From positions 1-64,000 of the forward strand of contig NZ_JAAAPJ010000015.1 in the NCBI RefSeq assembly GCF_009909145.1: a stretch of 64,000 nucleotides of DNA, given 5' to 3'. The DNA comes from Corallococcus silvisoli. GTDB taxonomy: Bacteria > Myxococcota > Myxococcia > Myxococcales > Myxococcaceae. A program made the position numbers and the translations under genes. How positions within the stretch are numbered: the stretch's first letter is position 1; each line of letters starts with the position of its first letter. Of the stretch, positions 1 to 7,980 are shown in pieces. Under the pieces are notes generated by a model. The model worked only from the letters and a program-made list of their open reading frames with translations. It ran no database searches and was not told the DNA's origin.

Positions 1-124
1 TTCCGCAATCCATTACTTCTTGGGCTTGCTATTTGGTTTTCAAAGACCGAGCCGCTTGTCCTGCTTCGCGACTTTTGTTACCGTTGCTTCGTCCCGCTTG
101 CCAGCTTCTTTCCGACCGGCGGGG
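1..124 (-). ncRNA. 5' leader of an rRNA operon, partial
   Basis: Read on the minus strand, this stretch holds a boxA-like antitermination element at 48 down to 35 (GGTCTTTGAAAACC), a form typical of rRNA leaders and 16S-23S spacers. It lies downstream of five leftward promoters, so it is read as the transcribed leader of an rRNA operon continuing past position 1. No mature 16S sequence is inside the window. An internal spacer upstream of 23S is the alternative, but the promoters favour a position upstream of 16S. Confidence 0.7.
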
Positions 125-130
125 TTGCAG

Positions 131-159
131 CTTCTATTTCAGTCCGCATCCGCCGTCAA
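131..159 (-). promoter_or_regulatory. rRNA promoter copy 1 (nearest the gene)
   Basis: On the minus strand: -35 TTGACG (159-154), a 17-nt spacer, -10 TAGAAG (136-131), then a CTGCAACCCC discriminator. An A-rich stretch lies upstream of the -35. Confidence 0.7.
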
Positions 160-240
160 CTTCTGCTTTTGCGTCCTGCGGGCTTCTTCGTTTCCCCGGC
201 GCCGTCCAGTGACTTCCGCCGGTTTCTCGAAGGGGAGCGG

Positions 241-270
241 CTTCTACTTCTTCGCCAGCATCCCGGTCAA
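241..270 (-). promoter_or_regulatory. rRNA promoter copy 2
   Basis: On the minus strand: -35 TTGACC (270-265), an 18-nt spacer, -10 TAGAAG (246-241), followed by the GC-rich discriminator CCGCTCCCC. This closely matches the neighbouring copies. Confidence 0.7.
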
Positions 271-342
271 CCGCTTGTTGTCAGCTTTCCTCACCGCATT
301 TCGTCCGAGTGCTGCCTTCCGGACTTCTTCGGTGGGGCGCGG

Positions 343-372
343 CTTTTACCTCTTCGCCGCTTCCGCCGTCAA
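343..372 (-). promoter_or_regulatory. rRNA promoter copy 3
   Basis: On the minus strand: -35 TTGACG (372-367), an 18-nt spacer, -10 TAAAAG (348-343), discriminator CCGCGCCCC. The upstream side is A-rich (GACAAGAAAATAGG), a possible UP element. Confidence 0.75.
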
Positions 373-467
373 CTTGCTTGTTGACTGCCCTATTTTCTTG
401 TCGGAGCTACACCTCTCCTCGAAGTACCTTCCGCGCCAGTGCGCGGGCTTCGAAGCGAGGGGCGCGG

Positions 468-495
468 CTTCTACCACCGCCGCCTTCTGAGTCAA
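468..495 (-). promoter_or_regulatory. rRNA promoter copy 4
   Basis: On the minus strand: -35 TTGACT (495-490), a 16-nt spacer, -10 TAGAAG (473-468), discriminator CCGCGCCCC. Its spacer shares the GGCGGTGG segment with copy 5. Confidence 0.7.
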
Positions 496-564
496 CCCTT
501 TCGGCTTGGCTCGTGCTGCTGATCGGCGTCCGCGTTTGCTGCCCGCTTCCGTCGAGGGGCGCGG

Positions 565-592
565 CTTCTACCACCGCCGCGTCTACTGTCAA
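565..592 (-). promoter_or_regulatory. rRNA promoter copy 5 (most distal clear copy)
   Basis: On the minus strand: consensus -35 TTGACA (592-587), a 16-nt spacer, -10 TAGAAG (570-565), discriminator CCGCGCCCC. The spacing is one base short of the optimum. Confidence 0.7.
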
Positions 593-599
593 CCGCCCT

Positions 600-910
600 G
601 CCGTTGCTTCCCATTCCCGTCCAACACCGCCACCTGCTCCGCCTCCCATGAGGCGGCAACCCACACCTACACCATCAACGCCCGCTGTGATCGATGTCGA
701 TTCATGCTGCTTCCCGCGCAGCTGTCCGACCTGCTGCCTTCGGATCCATCTTGGGCGGGACACGGCCTTCACTTCGCCGCGTTCAGGGTCACCACCTGCT
801 TCGACCCTTTTTGCTTCATCCCCGTGCGCTCGTTCCGAAGCCGTGAGGCGCCGGTCCGTTGCGCGGGGGGTCCACTGTCTAACGCTTCGGTTCCGTGCCG
901 TCAAACCTTG
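600..910. other. spacer upstream of the rRNA promoters, no gene seen
   Basis: Open frames on both strands are Ser/Pro/Arg-rich, unlike any family I know, and lack convincing start sites. A weak sixth promoter-like pair (TTGACG 904-899, TTAGAC 882-877, minus strand) is present, but its -10 is poor. Confidence 0.4.
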
Positions 911-931
911 AATGATCCGGGCCTGATCATT
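911..931. terminator. inverted repeat, possible terminator or operator
   Basis: AATGATC and GATCATT form perfect 7-bp arms around a 7-nt loop. The dyad lies about 100 bp beyond the stop of the hydroxylase gene and 320 bp upstream of the rRNA promoters. There is no clear T-run, so a terminator is only one possibility. Confidence 0.35.
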
Positions 932-1034
932 CCTTCGGCACCGCCGGGGATATGCGCACGCCGTCCCCAGGTGTGAACCCCTGTCTCCCGCCTTCTTCTT
1001 TCCGCCTTATCTCCCTCGGCGTGCCGCCTGCCCC

Positions 1035-1733
1035 TCACTCGGCGGGGCGGCGCTTCGTCAGGGGGGCTCCTCGCCAGCGCGTCCCAAAGAGCCCGTCTCC
1101 GAGGGGAAACGTGATGTTGAAGTTGTGGCGGCCCATCCGGCTCGGGTCGTGATGGACCTGGTGGTGCCTCCGGAGAAACGGGATGCCAGGCAGCTTTGCG
1201 CTCCAATGGTCGCCTGGCAGGTGCGTGGCGAAGTGCACCCACTCGTACGCGAGGTAGTACCCCAGCGCCGTGGCCCCGAAGAGCCAGCCCGCGTTGGCGG
1301 AGATCAGCAGGAAGCAGAGCGCTCCCAGCGGCGCGGCGACAGCGCCCAGGAAGAAGAGGAGCAGCACGGGCGGGAAGAGCACCATCTTGAAGTCCCGGCT
1401 GGACTCGTAGGCCATCGCTTCGTGGGTGAAGAAGCGGTGGTGCTGGGCGGTGTGGCGCTCGAAGAGGAGGCCCAACCCCCGTCTCCGGTGGTGCATCGGG
1501 CCCCGGTGGCCCAGGAATTCGACCGTGTTCGCGAACACGACCGCCACGGGGACCCCCAGCAGCTCCCAGAGGTGGGGGGCCTCCACCCGGCTCAGGGCCA
1601 GGGAGACTCCCCCGAGACAGACGAGGCTGGTGAAGGCGAAGTGGGCCCACCCCCTGTAGCCCGGTCCGATGGCCCGGGCCCGGTACTGCGCTCGGAAGGC
1701 CTGGACCAGGCGTGGGACGGGGGGCGGCGCCAT
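1035..1733 (-). CDS. fatty acid hydroxylase/sterol desaturase superfamily membrane protein
   Basis: A 232-residue integral membrane protein with the histidine clusters of the di-iron membrane hydroxylase superfamily: HRGPMHH (about residue 75), HTAQHH, HFATH and HHQVHH near the C-terminus. Four to five hydrophobic segments lie between them. Members use O2 to hydroxylate or desaturate fatty acids, sterols or carotenoids; the substrate cannot be read from sequence. It starts at the first ATG and lies 39 bp downstream of the peptide deformylase gene on the same strand, so co-transcription is possible though functionally unexplained. All histidine clusters look intact, so an active enzyme is expected. 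Confidence 0.8.
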   Translation of the reverse strand: MAPPPVPRLVQAFRAQYRARAIGPGYRGWAHFAFTSLVCLGGVSLALSRVEAPHLWELLGVPVAVVFANTVEFLGHRGPMHHRRRGLGLLFERHTAQHHRFFTHEAMAYESSRDFKMVLFPPVLLLFFLGAVAAPLGALCFLLISANAGWLFGATALGYYLAYEWVHFATHLPGDHWSAKLPGIPFLRRHHQVHHDPSRMGRHNFNITFPLGDGLFGTRWRGAPLTKRRPAE

Positions 1734-1772
1734 GCGCTCGAGCGTAGCGCGCCCCTCTCCACCGCCGTCCAG

Positions 1773-2324
1773 CTAGGAGCGCTTCGAGCCCTTCCCCTCC
1801 GGGCCTGATTCCGGCGCCTCGTCCTTCCGGCGCGCGAGCGACTTCTGCAGCTTGCGCATGCGGTCCAGGATGAGCGTCCGCTTCAGGCTGGAGAGGTGGT
1901 CCACGAAGACGTGGCCATCCAGGTGGTCGATTTCGTGCTGGAGGACGTGCGCGAGCCGCCCTTCCGCCTCCAGTTCGTGCCACTGGGCCGTCCTGTCCTG
2001 GTAGCGGACCTTCACGCGCTCGACGCGGGGGCACTTCTCCCACACGTCCGGCACGGACAGGCAGCCCTCCTCCAGCTTCACGCTCCCCTCCTTGGATAGC
2101 AGCTGGGGGTTCACGATTTCGAACTGGGTGCCGTCCTCCCTGCCGACGATGGCCACCCGCAGGGGCACGCCGACCTGGTTGGCGGCGATGCCGATGCCCT
2201 TGGCCTCCGCCATGGACGCCGCCATCTCCTGGAGGAGCGTTTCGAGCGCCGGGCCAAAGTCGGTCACGGGCTGGGTGGTCGTGGTGAGAACCTTGTGGGG
2301 CCAGATGACGATGTCGCGAGCCAT
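1773..2324 (-). CDS. def: peptide deformylase
   Basis: A 183-residue cytosolic metalloenzyme that removes the formyl group from the N-terminal methionine of nascent proteins. All three family motifs are present: GIGIAANQ (43-50), EGCLS (86-90, metal ligand Cys88) and HEIDH (130-134, metal ligands His130 and His134, catalytic Glu131). The open frame runs far upstream, but homology begins at MARDIVIWP, so the start is placed there. The C-terminus carries about 30 extra charged residues (Lys/Arg/Glu-rich) beyond the core. It is divergent from an NTF2-like gene and is not beside fmt, its frequent partner elsewhere. Confidence 0.95.
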   Translation of the reverse strand: MARDIVIWPHKVLTTTTQPVTDFGPALETLLQEMAASMAEAKGIGIAANQVGVPLRVAIVGREDGTQFEIVNPQLLSKEGSVKLEEGCLSVPDVWEKCPRVERVKVRYQDRTAQWHELEAEGRLAHVLQHEIDHLDGHVFVDHLSSLKRTLILDRMRKLQKSLARRKDEAPESGPEGKGSKRS

Positions 2325-2444
2325 GCGCCCGTACTTTGCCACGCGTCCCCCCCGTTGCTGAGCACTTCCGGCCAGTCCCGGTCCGGCGGCGGACGGCCTC
2401 CGGGCCTCGAGCGCGGCGCCCGGCGGTTCTGCTAGACGGGCGGG

Positions 2445-2927
2445 ATGCACCCGCACTCCCAGCTCATCACCGACTTCTATTCGGCCTTCCAGCGGCGCGA
2501 CGCGGACGGCATGGCCGCCTGCTACCACCCGGACGTGGAGTTCAACGACGAGGTGTTCCAGGGACTGCGCTACGCGGGCGCCACCTCCATGTGGCGCATG
2601 CTGCTGGAGCGCGGCCGCGACCTGGAGCTCACCTTCAGCGACGTCCAGGCCGACGACCGCGCCGGCCGCGCGCACTGGGATGCGCGCTACACCTTCAGCC
2701 AGACGGGCCGGAAGGTGCTCAACCGCATCGACGCGTCCTTCGAGTTCGCCGACGGCAAGATCATCCGCCACCACGACCGGTTCCCCTTCTGGACGTGGTC
2801 GCGGCAGGCGCTGGGGCCCGTGGGACTGGTGCTCGGGTGGACGCCGCTGCTGCACAACAAGGTGCGCGCCCAGGGCGCCGCGGGCCTGCGCAAGTACATG
2901 CGCGAGCGCGGCATCCAGGGCCCCTGA
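2445..2927 (+). CDS. NTF2/SnoaL-like domain protein
   Basis: A 160-residue single-domain protein with the cone-shaped NTF2-like pattern: an N-terminal helix pair (ITDFYSAFQRRDADGMAACY), then alternating strands including the typical AHWDARYTF and ADGKIIRHHDRF segments. Proteins of this fold range from small isomerases and hydrolases to binding proteins, and the sequence does not say which. There is no signal peptide. It is divergent from def and ends 3 bp before the converging stop of the metallophosphoesterase-like gene. The start has GGGCGGG close upstream. Confidence 0.75.
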   Translation: MHPHSQLITDFYSAFQRRDADGMAACYHPDVEFNDEVFQGLRYAGATSMWRMLLERGRDLELTFSDVQADDRAGRAHWDARYTFSQTGRKVLNRIDASFEFADGKIIRHHDRFPFWTWSRQALGPVGLVLGWTPLLHNKVRAQGAAGLRKYMRERGIQGP

Positions 2928-2930
2928 CGC

Positions 2931-4412
2931 TCACCCGCCCAGGTCGAGCTGCCTCAACATCACGGGGCCACGGGCACCCTGACGTGCCAGGGTGGCCTCG
3001 CAGCGCACCTCGCCCATCCAGTCCGTGTAGCGCAGCGACGCCGTGCCATCCGCGTGCAGCCACAGCGTGGCGTGACCGTGATTGCCTCGGTCCTGGCGCA
3101 CGCCCGTCCACTCCGGGAAGCGCGGCCGGGACTCGAAGAAGCGCACCGGCGCCACCGGGTGCTCCGGCGCGTCCTGCCGGGCGTAGGGGAAGCCTCCGTG
3201 GCCCAGGCTCGCGCCAAGGAAGGGCAGGCCCGGGGCCCGGTCATATAGCGCGCCCCCTCGGGCGCCGCCCCAGCACCAGAGGTCCACCCATTCGCGCCCC
3301 ACCACCAGGGCCTTCAGGTCCTCCGACACGAGCGGAGCCAGCCGGACCGGGTCCTCTGGCCCGTAGGGCGCCGCGTGGCTCAGCAGGATGTTCATCGCGC
3401 CTCGCCTGCGGCCCTCCGACAAGCGCTGCTCCAACCACTGCAGGAGCGCGGGCTCGCGGTGGCGGCCCTCCTCGAACCAGGCGGTGTCCAGGCCGATGAG
3501 CTGGAAGCGCTCCGCGGTCAGGCAGAAGTAGCTTCCCTCTTGAGGGTGACGGGGGCCGGCGCCCCGCCGCTCATCCAGGTAGCGGAAGTAGGCCCCCGCT
3601 CCCGAGCGCATCTCCGGCGCCGCGTTCAGCGTCAGCAACGTCGTCGTCGCGAGCAGCGGCTCCAGGGGGCGTGCCACGTGCGCGTCGAACTCTCCCTGGC
3701 GGCCCGCGTAGAAGACGCCGCCCAGGTGCACCGCGCAGTCCAGGCGCTCGCCCCGCATCACCAGCTGCCGGGCGAGGTATCGCGAGGCGTACTCGCCCGT
3801 GCCGAAGTCCGCGAAGAGCGCCACCTCCACCGGGTGCCCCCGCTCCGGCTCCCGCAGCGGGTACACGAAGCGGCTCTTCGCCCCGAAGTGCCAGCGGAAC
3901 GGGGCCTGCCGCGCCGCCGCGCCCTGCTCCAGCCACACCGGGCCGCCGAACAACAGCCACCCGCGCAGGTCCGCCCCCGGCTCGAAGCGCGTGCGCGTGG
4001 GGTCGATGGGGATCTCCTCCGTCCTCAGCGGGAAGGTGAAGTCCGCGGGCAGCCCTCCCGCGCCCTGCCGGCCGTGCCGCCCGGCCGCGTCCAGGCGCTC
4101 CTCCAGTTGGCCCGGGTCCGTGAAGAGCAGCTCGAGCTCGTGTAGCACCTCCACGAACGCGCCCACCGTGACCCTCGCGCCCAGGCCGCTCTCCGTCCAG
4201 CGCAGCACGTCCTCCGGCTCCCGCAGGAAGGCCGCCTTGAGCGCCTCCAGCTCCTCCGGCCCCAGGATGGGCAGGTCCGTGTCCACCAGGGAAACGGAGT
4301 CCGCCCGCCGCTTCGCCGGAGCCTCGGCTTCATTCGCGGGCGGCGCGGCCTTCGCGCCCGCTGGCGGACGGTAGCCGAGCGACTCGTAGAGTGGATTCCA
4401 CCTGCCTTCCAT
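2931..4412 (-). CDS. metallophosphoesterase-fold protein with a degenerate active site
   Basis: A 493-residue protein. The middle (about residues 190-400) follows the calcineurin-like phosphoesterase pattern block by block, but ligand residues are replaced. GDWGTG reads ADFGTG (near 200), GDVYY reads GGVFY (near 230), GNHEMYSGG reads AAPEMRSGA (near 261) and SHH reads SHA. The scaffold phrases around them (VHLG, GLDTAWF, LLSHAAPY) remain, so this looks like a pseudoenzyme kept for another role rather than decay. The N-terminal 180 residues are helical and unassigned. The ATG at 4412 is preferred over the one at 4433 because a GAGGGGG ribosome site sits 7-8 nt upstream. There is no signal peptide. 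Confidence 0.7.
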   Translation of the reverse strand: MEGRWNPLYESLGYRPPAGAKAAPPANEAEAPAKRRADSVSLVDTDLPILGPEELEALKAAFLREPEDVLRWTESGLGARVTVGAFVEVLHELELLFTDPGQLEERLDAAGRHGRQGAGGLPADFTFPLRTEEIPIDPTRTRFEPGADLRGWLLFGGPVWLEQGAAARQAPFRWHFGAKSRFVYPLREPERGHPVEVALFADFGTGEYASRYLARQLVMRGERLDCAVHLGGVFYAGRQGEFDAHVARPLEPLLATTTLLTLNAAPEMRSGAGAYFRYLDERRGAGPRHPQEGSYFCLTAERFQLIGLDTAWFEEGRHREPALLQWLEQRLSEGRRRGAMNILLSHAAPYGPEDPVRLAPLVSEDLKALVVGREWVDLWCWGGARGGALYDRAPGLPFLGASLGHGGFPYARQDAPEHPVAPVRFFESRPRFPEWTGVRQDRGNHGHATLWLHADGTASLRYTDWMGEVRCEATLARQGARGPVMLRQLDLGG

Positions 4413-4514
4413 GCGTCCCCCTCGCGATGCCATCGGACGCCCAGGGACGCATTCTCCCAGGCAACCCCGACATTCCCGCGCCCCCCGGGGTGCCGGGAGG
4501 GGCCGGCTCGCCGC

Positions 4515-5042
4515 TCAGGGGTTGGGGGTCCGGAAGGTGTACAGCGTGTAGTACGAGCCGGTGGCGAAGCCGGGCAGCCTGAGCGGGTTGAACACACTCA
4601 GGTTGGACAGCACGCCGCCCACGAAGCCCGGCGGTACCTCCACCAGCTTGAGCGCGCCGCCGGCGAGCACCACGCCCGCCTGGGGCTGGTCGTTGCTCAC
4701 CAGCGTGCACACCCCCGACGCGGTGAAGCCACCCACCGGCAGGAGGAAGCGCGCGTGGAAGGGCACCTGCGTGCCCGGGGTGAAGGCCCGGTCCGTCAGC
4801 CGGAAACAGGCCGTCGCCGTGCCCACCCGTTCGTAGCCGCCGTCCGTCACGGCCCTGCCGTCCACCACGCGATGGACGGGCACGTAGAGGCCCGCGCCCA
4901 GCTTCACGGTGGGCTCGAAGGGAGCCGCCGCGCACACCGCCTCATCCGGCGGCGTCGCGGCGTCCTCCTGCGAGCGGAACGCATACACCCACTCATCTCC
5001 GGACTGCAGTCGCACCGGGGCCCCTGCCTGTTCCCGCGACAT
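4515..5042 (-). CDS. conserved hypothetical protein
   Basis: A 175-residue protein I do not recognise. It is soluble, beta-rich and carries a few cysteines (near 37, 80 and 115) but no metal-binding pattern or signal peptide. The segment from about 90 to 165 (FHARFLLPVGGFTASGV and the following strands) looks like a beta-sandwich. The start at 5042 is chosen over the ATG 12 bp upstream because GGAG sits 6 nt before it. It lies 36 bp downstream of the TIGR02265 gene on the same strand, so the two may form an operon. Confidence 0.55.
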   Translation of the reverse strand: MSREQAGAPVRLQSGDEWVYAFRSQEDAATPPDEAVCAAAPFEPTVKLGAGLYVPVHRVVDGRAVTDGGYERVGTATACFRLTDRAFTPGTQVPFHARFLLPVGGFTASGVCTLVSNDQPQAGVVLAGGALKLVEVPPGFVGGVLSNLSVFNPLRLPGFATGSYYTLYTFRTPNP

Positions 5043-5078
5043 GTTCGGCTCCATTCCCAGGTGAGGGGCGTGCTCGGG

Positions 5079-5696
5079 TCACTGCCAGGACAGCGCGTAC
5101 TCCGTGTCCACCGTTCCGGTCTGACGGCCCTTCACCTGCACGCCCCGGGCGCCCAGCGCCTCGATGACCGCCTGGAGCACGCCCTCGTGGTACGCGGGCG
5201 GCATGAAGTCGCGCTTCATCAGCAGCCGGCCCGCGCGGTCGCCCTGCCACTCCACGCTGCGCTCGCCATAGCTCACCGCCGCGCGGTAGCCCGTGGGCAG
5301 GTTCGACACCAGCCGCTTCGGGCTGTCGCCCGCGAGCAGCAGCAGCGTCTTGCCCGCGGCCGACGACAGGAAGTCCGTGGTGGCCTGCGTGCCCATCTTG
5401 CGCAACATCGCGTCGAAGCCGCCCAGCTGCGGCCCCATCAGCTGCGCTCCCGCGAACGACAGCTTCAGGAAGCCCGACACCGGGTAGTTGAAGAAGTCGA
5501 CGAACTTCTTCTCCGAGGACGCCGCCAGACACTTCTCCACGGCCGCGTCACCGCCCAGGATGCGCACCGCGTTCAGCGCGCCGTTGAAGAACATGCCTCG
5601 GGCCGTGTCATCCGGAGTCGCCAAGGCCAGGCGTTTGTCCAGGTCCTGGGCCACGGCCGGCTCCAAGCCGACCACTTCCTTGCGCTGCTCACTCAT
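5079..5696 (-). CDS. TIGR02265 (DUF2378) family protein
   Basis: A 205-residue member of a family found largely in myxobacteria, which usually carry many copies. Recognisable features are the opening LEPAVAQDLDKRL helix, the RGMFFNGALNAVRILGG segment and the FLKLSFAGAQLM / RKMGTQATTDFLSSAAGKT core. The second half (about 130-200) has a sensor-like alpha/beta pattern. No biochemical role is established for the family to my knowledge. MSEQRK is taken as the start rather than the ATG 36 bp upstream because of GGAG about 11 nt before it. It lies 45 bp downstream of the KAS III-like gene. Confidence 0.75.
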   Translation of the reverse strand: MSEQRKEVVGLEPAVAQDLDKRLALATPDDTARGMFFNGALNAVRILGGDAAVEKCLAASSEKKFVDFFNYPVSGFLKLSFAGAQLMGPQLGGFDAMLRKMGTQATTDFLSSAAGKTLLLLAGDSPKRLVSNLPTGYRAAVSYGERSVEWQGDRAGRLLMKRDFMPPAYHEGVLQAVIEALGARGVQVKGRQTGTVDTEYALSWQ

Positions 5697-5741
5697 AGAG
5701 GGGGAAATCTCCGGGGGGGAGGAGATGAACACCCGTGCGCG

Positions 5742-6854
5742 CTACAGCCGCACGAGCTGGGCGCCATAATGAACGTTGGCGCCCACCGCCGCCACCACCA
5801 CCAGGTCCCCACTGCCGAGCGCCACGCGCCCGTGCTCCAAATCGTCCGCCAGCAGAATCAGCATTCCCGCCGCGGACGTATTGCCAATGCGATCCACGTT
5901 GCAGGCCACGGCCTCCTTCGGAAGACCCGCGCGGGTCACGAATGAATCCATCACCCGCTTGTTGGGCTGGTGGAAGTAGTAGCGCTTCACCTGCGCGCGC
6001 AGCTCGGGCGTCGTGAGCACCGTGTCCAGGCACTTCTGCATGTACTCCGGGTAGCTGCGCGCCACCTTGAAGCCATCCACCACGAAGGCCATGTCGGATG
6101 GGCGCGTGCGACCTGGCTGGTAGGGCAGCTTCAGCATGCCGCCCCCCCGGCGCGTCACCAGCTCCGCGTATGCGTTGCCGGAGAAGGAGGAGAGGATGCC
6201 CGGGCCGGCTTCGTCGCCCTCCTGGCGACGCAGCACCACCGCGCCCGCGCCATCCCCGAAGACATACATGGACAGGTAGGCATTGAGCGCCTTGGGGCGG
6301 CCCGGCGTGGGCGGGAGCTCGTCCGTGTAGACCTCCCGGTTGAGCAGCGGCGAGGTGAACGCCGAGGCCACCACCGCCACCGTGCGGAAGCGGCCGCCCT
6401 CCATCATCTTGCGCACCAGGTCCAGCACGTAGGGCGTGCCGCCGCAGCCGTCGTCCACCACCAGCGCGAACGCGTCCTCGCGCAGGCCCAGCCGCTCATG
6501 CAGCGCCATGGCGTCGTGGTTGAAGTGCGGCGCGTCCGGGGTGCACGTCACCACGAACAGCGCGTCCAGCTCCTTCGCGTCCACCCCGCCGCGCGACAGC
6601 GCCTGGCGCAGCGACAGCTCACACATGTCCGTGTTCGTCGCCGGGTAGAAGCGGCCCAGCACGTCGTCCGGCGGGGGGATGGCCCGGCCCGTCTCGTCGT
6701 CGAAGTCCCAGAGGAAGCGGCGCTCCCGGATGCCAATCTTCTCCTCGATGCGCTCCGCGGACCAACCGGGGATGGCCCGTGCGATCCGCTCGTTGCTGAT
6801 GGTCCGCGCTGGGACGAAGGAACCCGCGCCCACCACACAAACCCGTTCGGTCAT
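5742..6854 (-). CDS. 3-oxoacyl-ACP synthase III-like (FabH/KAS III) enzyme
   Basis: A 370-residue thiolase-fold condensing enzyme with an intact Cys-His-Asn triad: Cys137 (DDGCGGTPY), His295 (FHQPNK) and Asn325 (GNTSAAG). Enzymes of this group join an acyl-CoA primer to malonyl-ACP, or transfer or condense acyl groups in secondary metabolism. It is longer than housekeeping FabH (about 320 residues), with inserts near 50-70 and 175-195, and no other fatty-acid genes are adjacent. A specialised rather than essential role is therefore inferred. It leads a likely operon with the TIGR02265 gene; the 479-bp spacer upstream should hold its promoter. Confidence 0.8.
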   Translation of the reverse strand: MTERVCVVGAGSFVPARTISNERIARAIPGWSAERIEEKIGIRERRFLWDFDDETGRAIPPPDDVLGRFYPATNTDMCELSLRQALSRGGVDAKELDALFVVTCTPDAPHFNHDAMALHERLGLREDAFALVVDDGCGGTPYVLDLVRKMMEGGRFRTVAVVASAFTSPLLNREVYTDELPPTPGRPKALNAYLSMYVFGDGAGAVVLRRQEGDEAGPGILSSFSGNAYAELVTRRGGGMLKLPYQPGRTRPSDMAFVVDGFKVARSYPEYMQKCLDTVLTTPELRAQVKRYYFHQPNKRVMDSFVTRAGLPKEAVACNVDRIGNTSAAGMLILLADDLEHGRVALGSGDLVVVAAVGANVHYGAQLVRL

Positions 6855-7333
6855 TTCCGTGGCCTCGTGATTTCACAGCCTTGCCGGACGGGATGGATTC
6901 CCTGGCAAGGATGGATAGAGCACGTTCCAGGCCAATTCCTAAGCCCTTGGAAATACGGACTTTCTCTGGCTGGCCACGTCAATCGTGAAGTACAGGCCAG
7001 GACAGAAGAGCCCCCTGAGCCTGATAAATCCGTGGGATGCGCAACGCTTCAAGAGTGAAGCAAACCACGTGGAATGAATCACACGCGAGGTAGGGCTTCA
7101 CTTCGAGTGACCGCCGAAAGCACGCGCGGTGTCTACTATTGGCTGAAGAATGTCAACGGATTGCGGAGCGACAAGGGTCCGCCGCTCCGGAATTGCGAGC
7201 GGCGGACTTCGACGACAGGCCCGCCGCGCCTCCCCCCCGTTTCAGCAGGTCGCATTGGGCCCCGCCCTCACTACGCGGGGCGCGCGAAATTGGATTTCAG
7301 CCCGTGAGTCACCCGAACGGATGACCCGGTTGT
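6855..7333. other. long spacer without a gene
   Basis: The GC is lower than in neighbouring genes. I see no credible coding frame. It should contain the promoter of the KAS III-like gene (near 6855-6950) and the transcript end of the SSB-tail gene. The only clear structure is the hairpin listed at 7177-7207. Confidence 0.5.
7177..7207 (-). terminator. strong hairpin, probable terminator
   Basis: GTCCGCCGCTC (7177-7187) and GAGCGGCGGAC (7197-7207) pair perfectly over 11 bp with a 9-nt loop. It lies 127 nt after the stop of the SSB-tail gene on its transcript. No T-run follows. Confidence 0.5.
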
Positions 7334-7849
7334 TCAGAAGGGGATGTTGTCGTCGTCGTTGGGCGGCGGGATCTCGCCGTCGTCCGGCGGATTGCCGTAG
7401 CCGTAGCCGCCCCGGCCTCCGCCACCGCCGCGGGGCTCGCCACCACCGCCGCCACCCTCGCCGCGCTGGCGGGCGATCTCCGCCTCGATGGAGGCCAGGA
7501 GCTGACGCTCCTTGTCGTGCCAGCGCGACTTGCTGGGGTCCGCCAGCGAGCGGCGCGCGCCGTTCGCGTAGAACTCCAGGTCCTGGAGGCTGGCGCCGTA
7601 GACGGGCGCGCCCTTGCTGCGGCCGTAGTTGGGGAGAAGCATGCCGTCGCCGCCGCCTCCACCGGCCGGCGCGCCCGAGGACGCGGGACGGCGGGCCGCG
7701 GGGGCCGCCACCGGCGTGGCGCTCATGGACAGCTCGCCCAGTTGCAGCGTGAAGCCTTCGCCGTTCCTGTACGCCGTGCCTACCCGGACCTGCTCCACCT
7801 GACCATCGGGACGGCGGACCGCGACGGTGACTGGATATTGCTCGCTCAT
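7334..7849 (-). CDS. protein with an SSB-like acidic C-terminal tip
   Basis: A 171-residue protein in three parts. Residues 1-45 form a short beta domain (VTVAVRRPDGQVEQVRV). Residues about 70-128 (NYGRSKGAPVYGASLQDLEFY and a charged helix) resemble the small FGKxKG domain found C-terminally in ExoX-type nucleases and in DUF3820. Residues 130-171 are a glycine-rich linker ending DDDNIPF. That tip copies the DDDIPF end by which SSB recruits repair and replication partners, yet no OB fold is visible. A partner at single-stranded DNA is inferred. This is not ordinary SSB, which has an OB domain of about 110 residues. Confidence 0.6.
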   Translation of the reverse strand: MSEQYPVTVAVRRPDGQVEQVRVGTAYRNGEGFTLQLGELSMSATPVAAPAARRPASSGAPAGGGGGDGMLLPNYGRSKGAPVYGASLQDLEFYANGARRSLADPSKSRWHDKERQLLASIEAEIARQRGEGGGGGGEPRGGGGGRGGYGYGNPPDDGEIPPPNDDDNIPF

Positions 7850-7980
7850 GCGGCCCGGATTCCCACCGGCGCGGGGCTGCTGTCAACCGTAGGAAGCGCC
7901 GCGTGTCCGTCCCGGGGGACGCACGGTGGGCCGCCGCTCGCGACCCACCACGCTGGCAGCCCCGTGGACGACTTCGTTCG

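Noticed and set aside
20..911. Several overlapping long open frames on both strands in the first kilobase
   Set aside because: They run through the tandem promoters, are Ser/Pro/Arg-rich, have no ribosome sites and match no family; high GC makes such frames common.
1773..2855. A 360-residue fused peptide deformylase
   Set aside because: The upstream 177 codons are antisense to the NTF2-like gene and unlike any domain; the deformylase start is clear at 2324.
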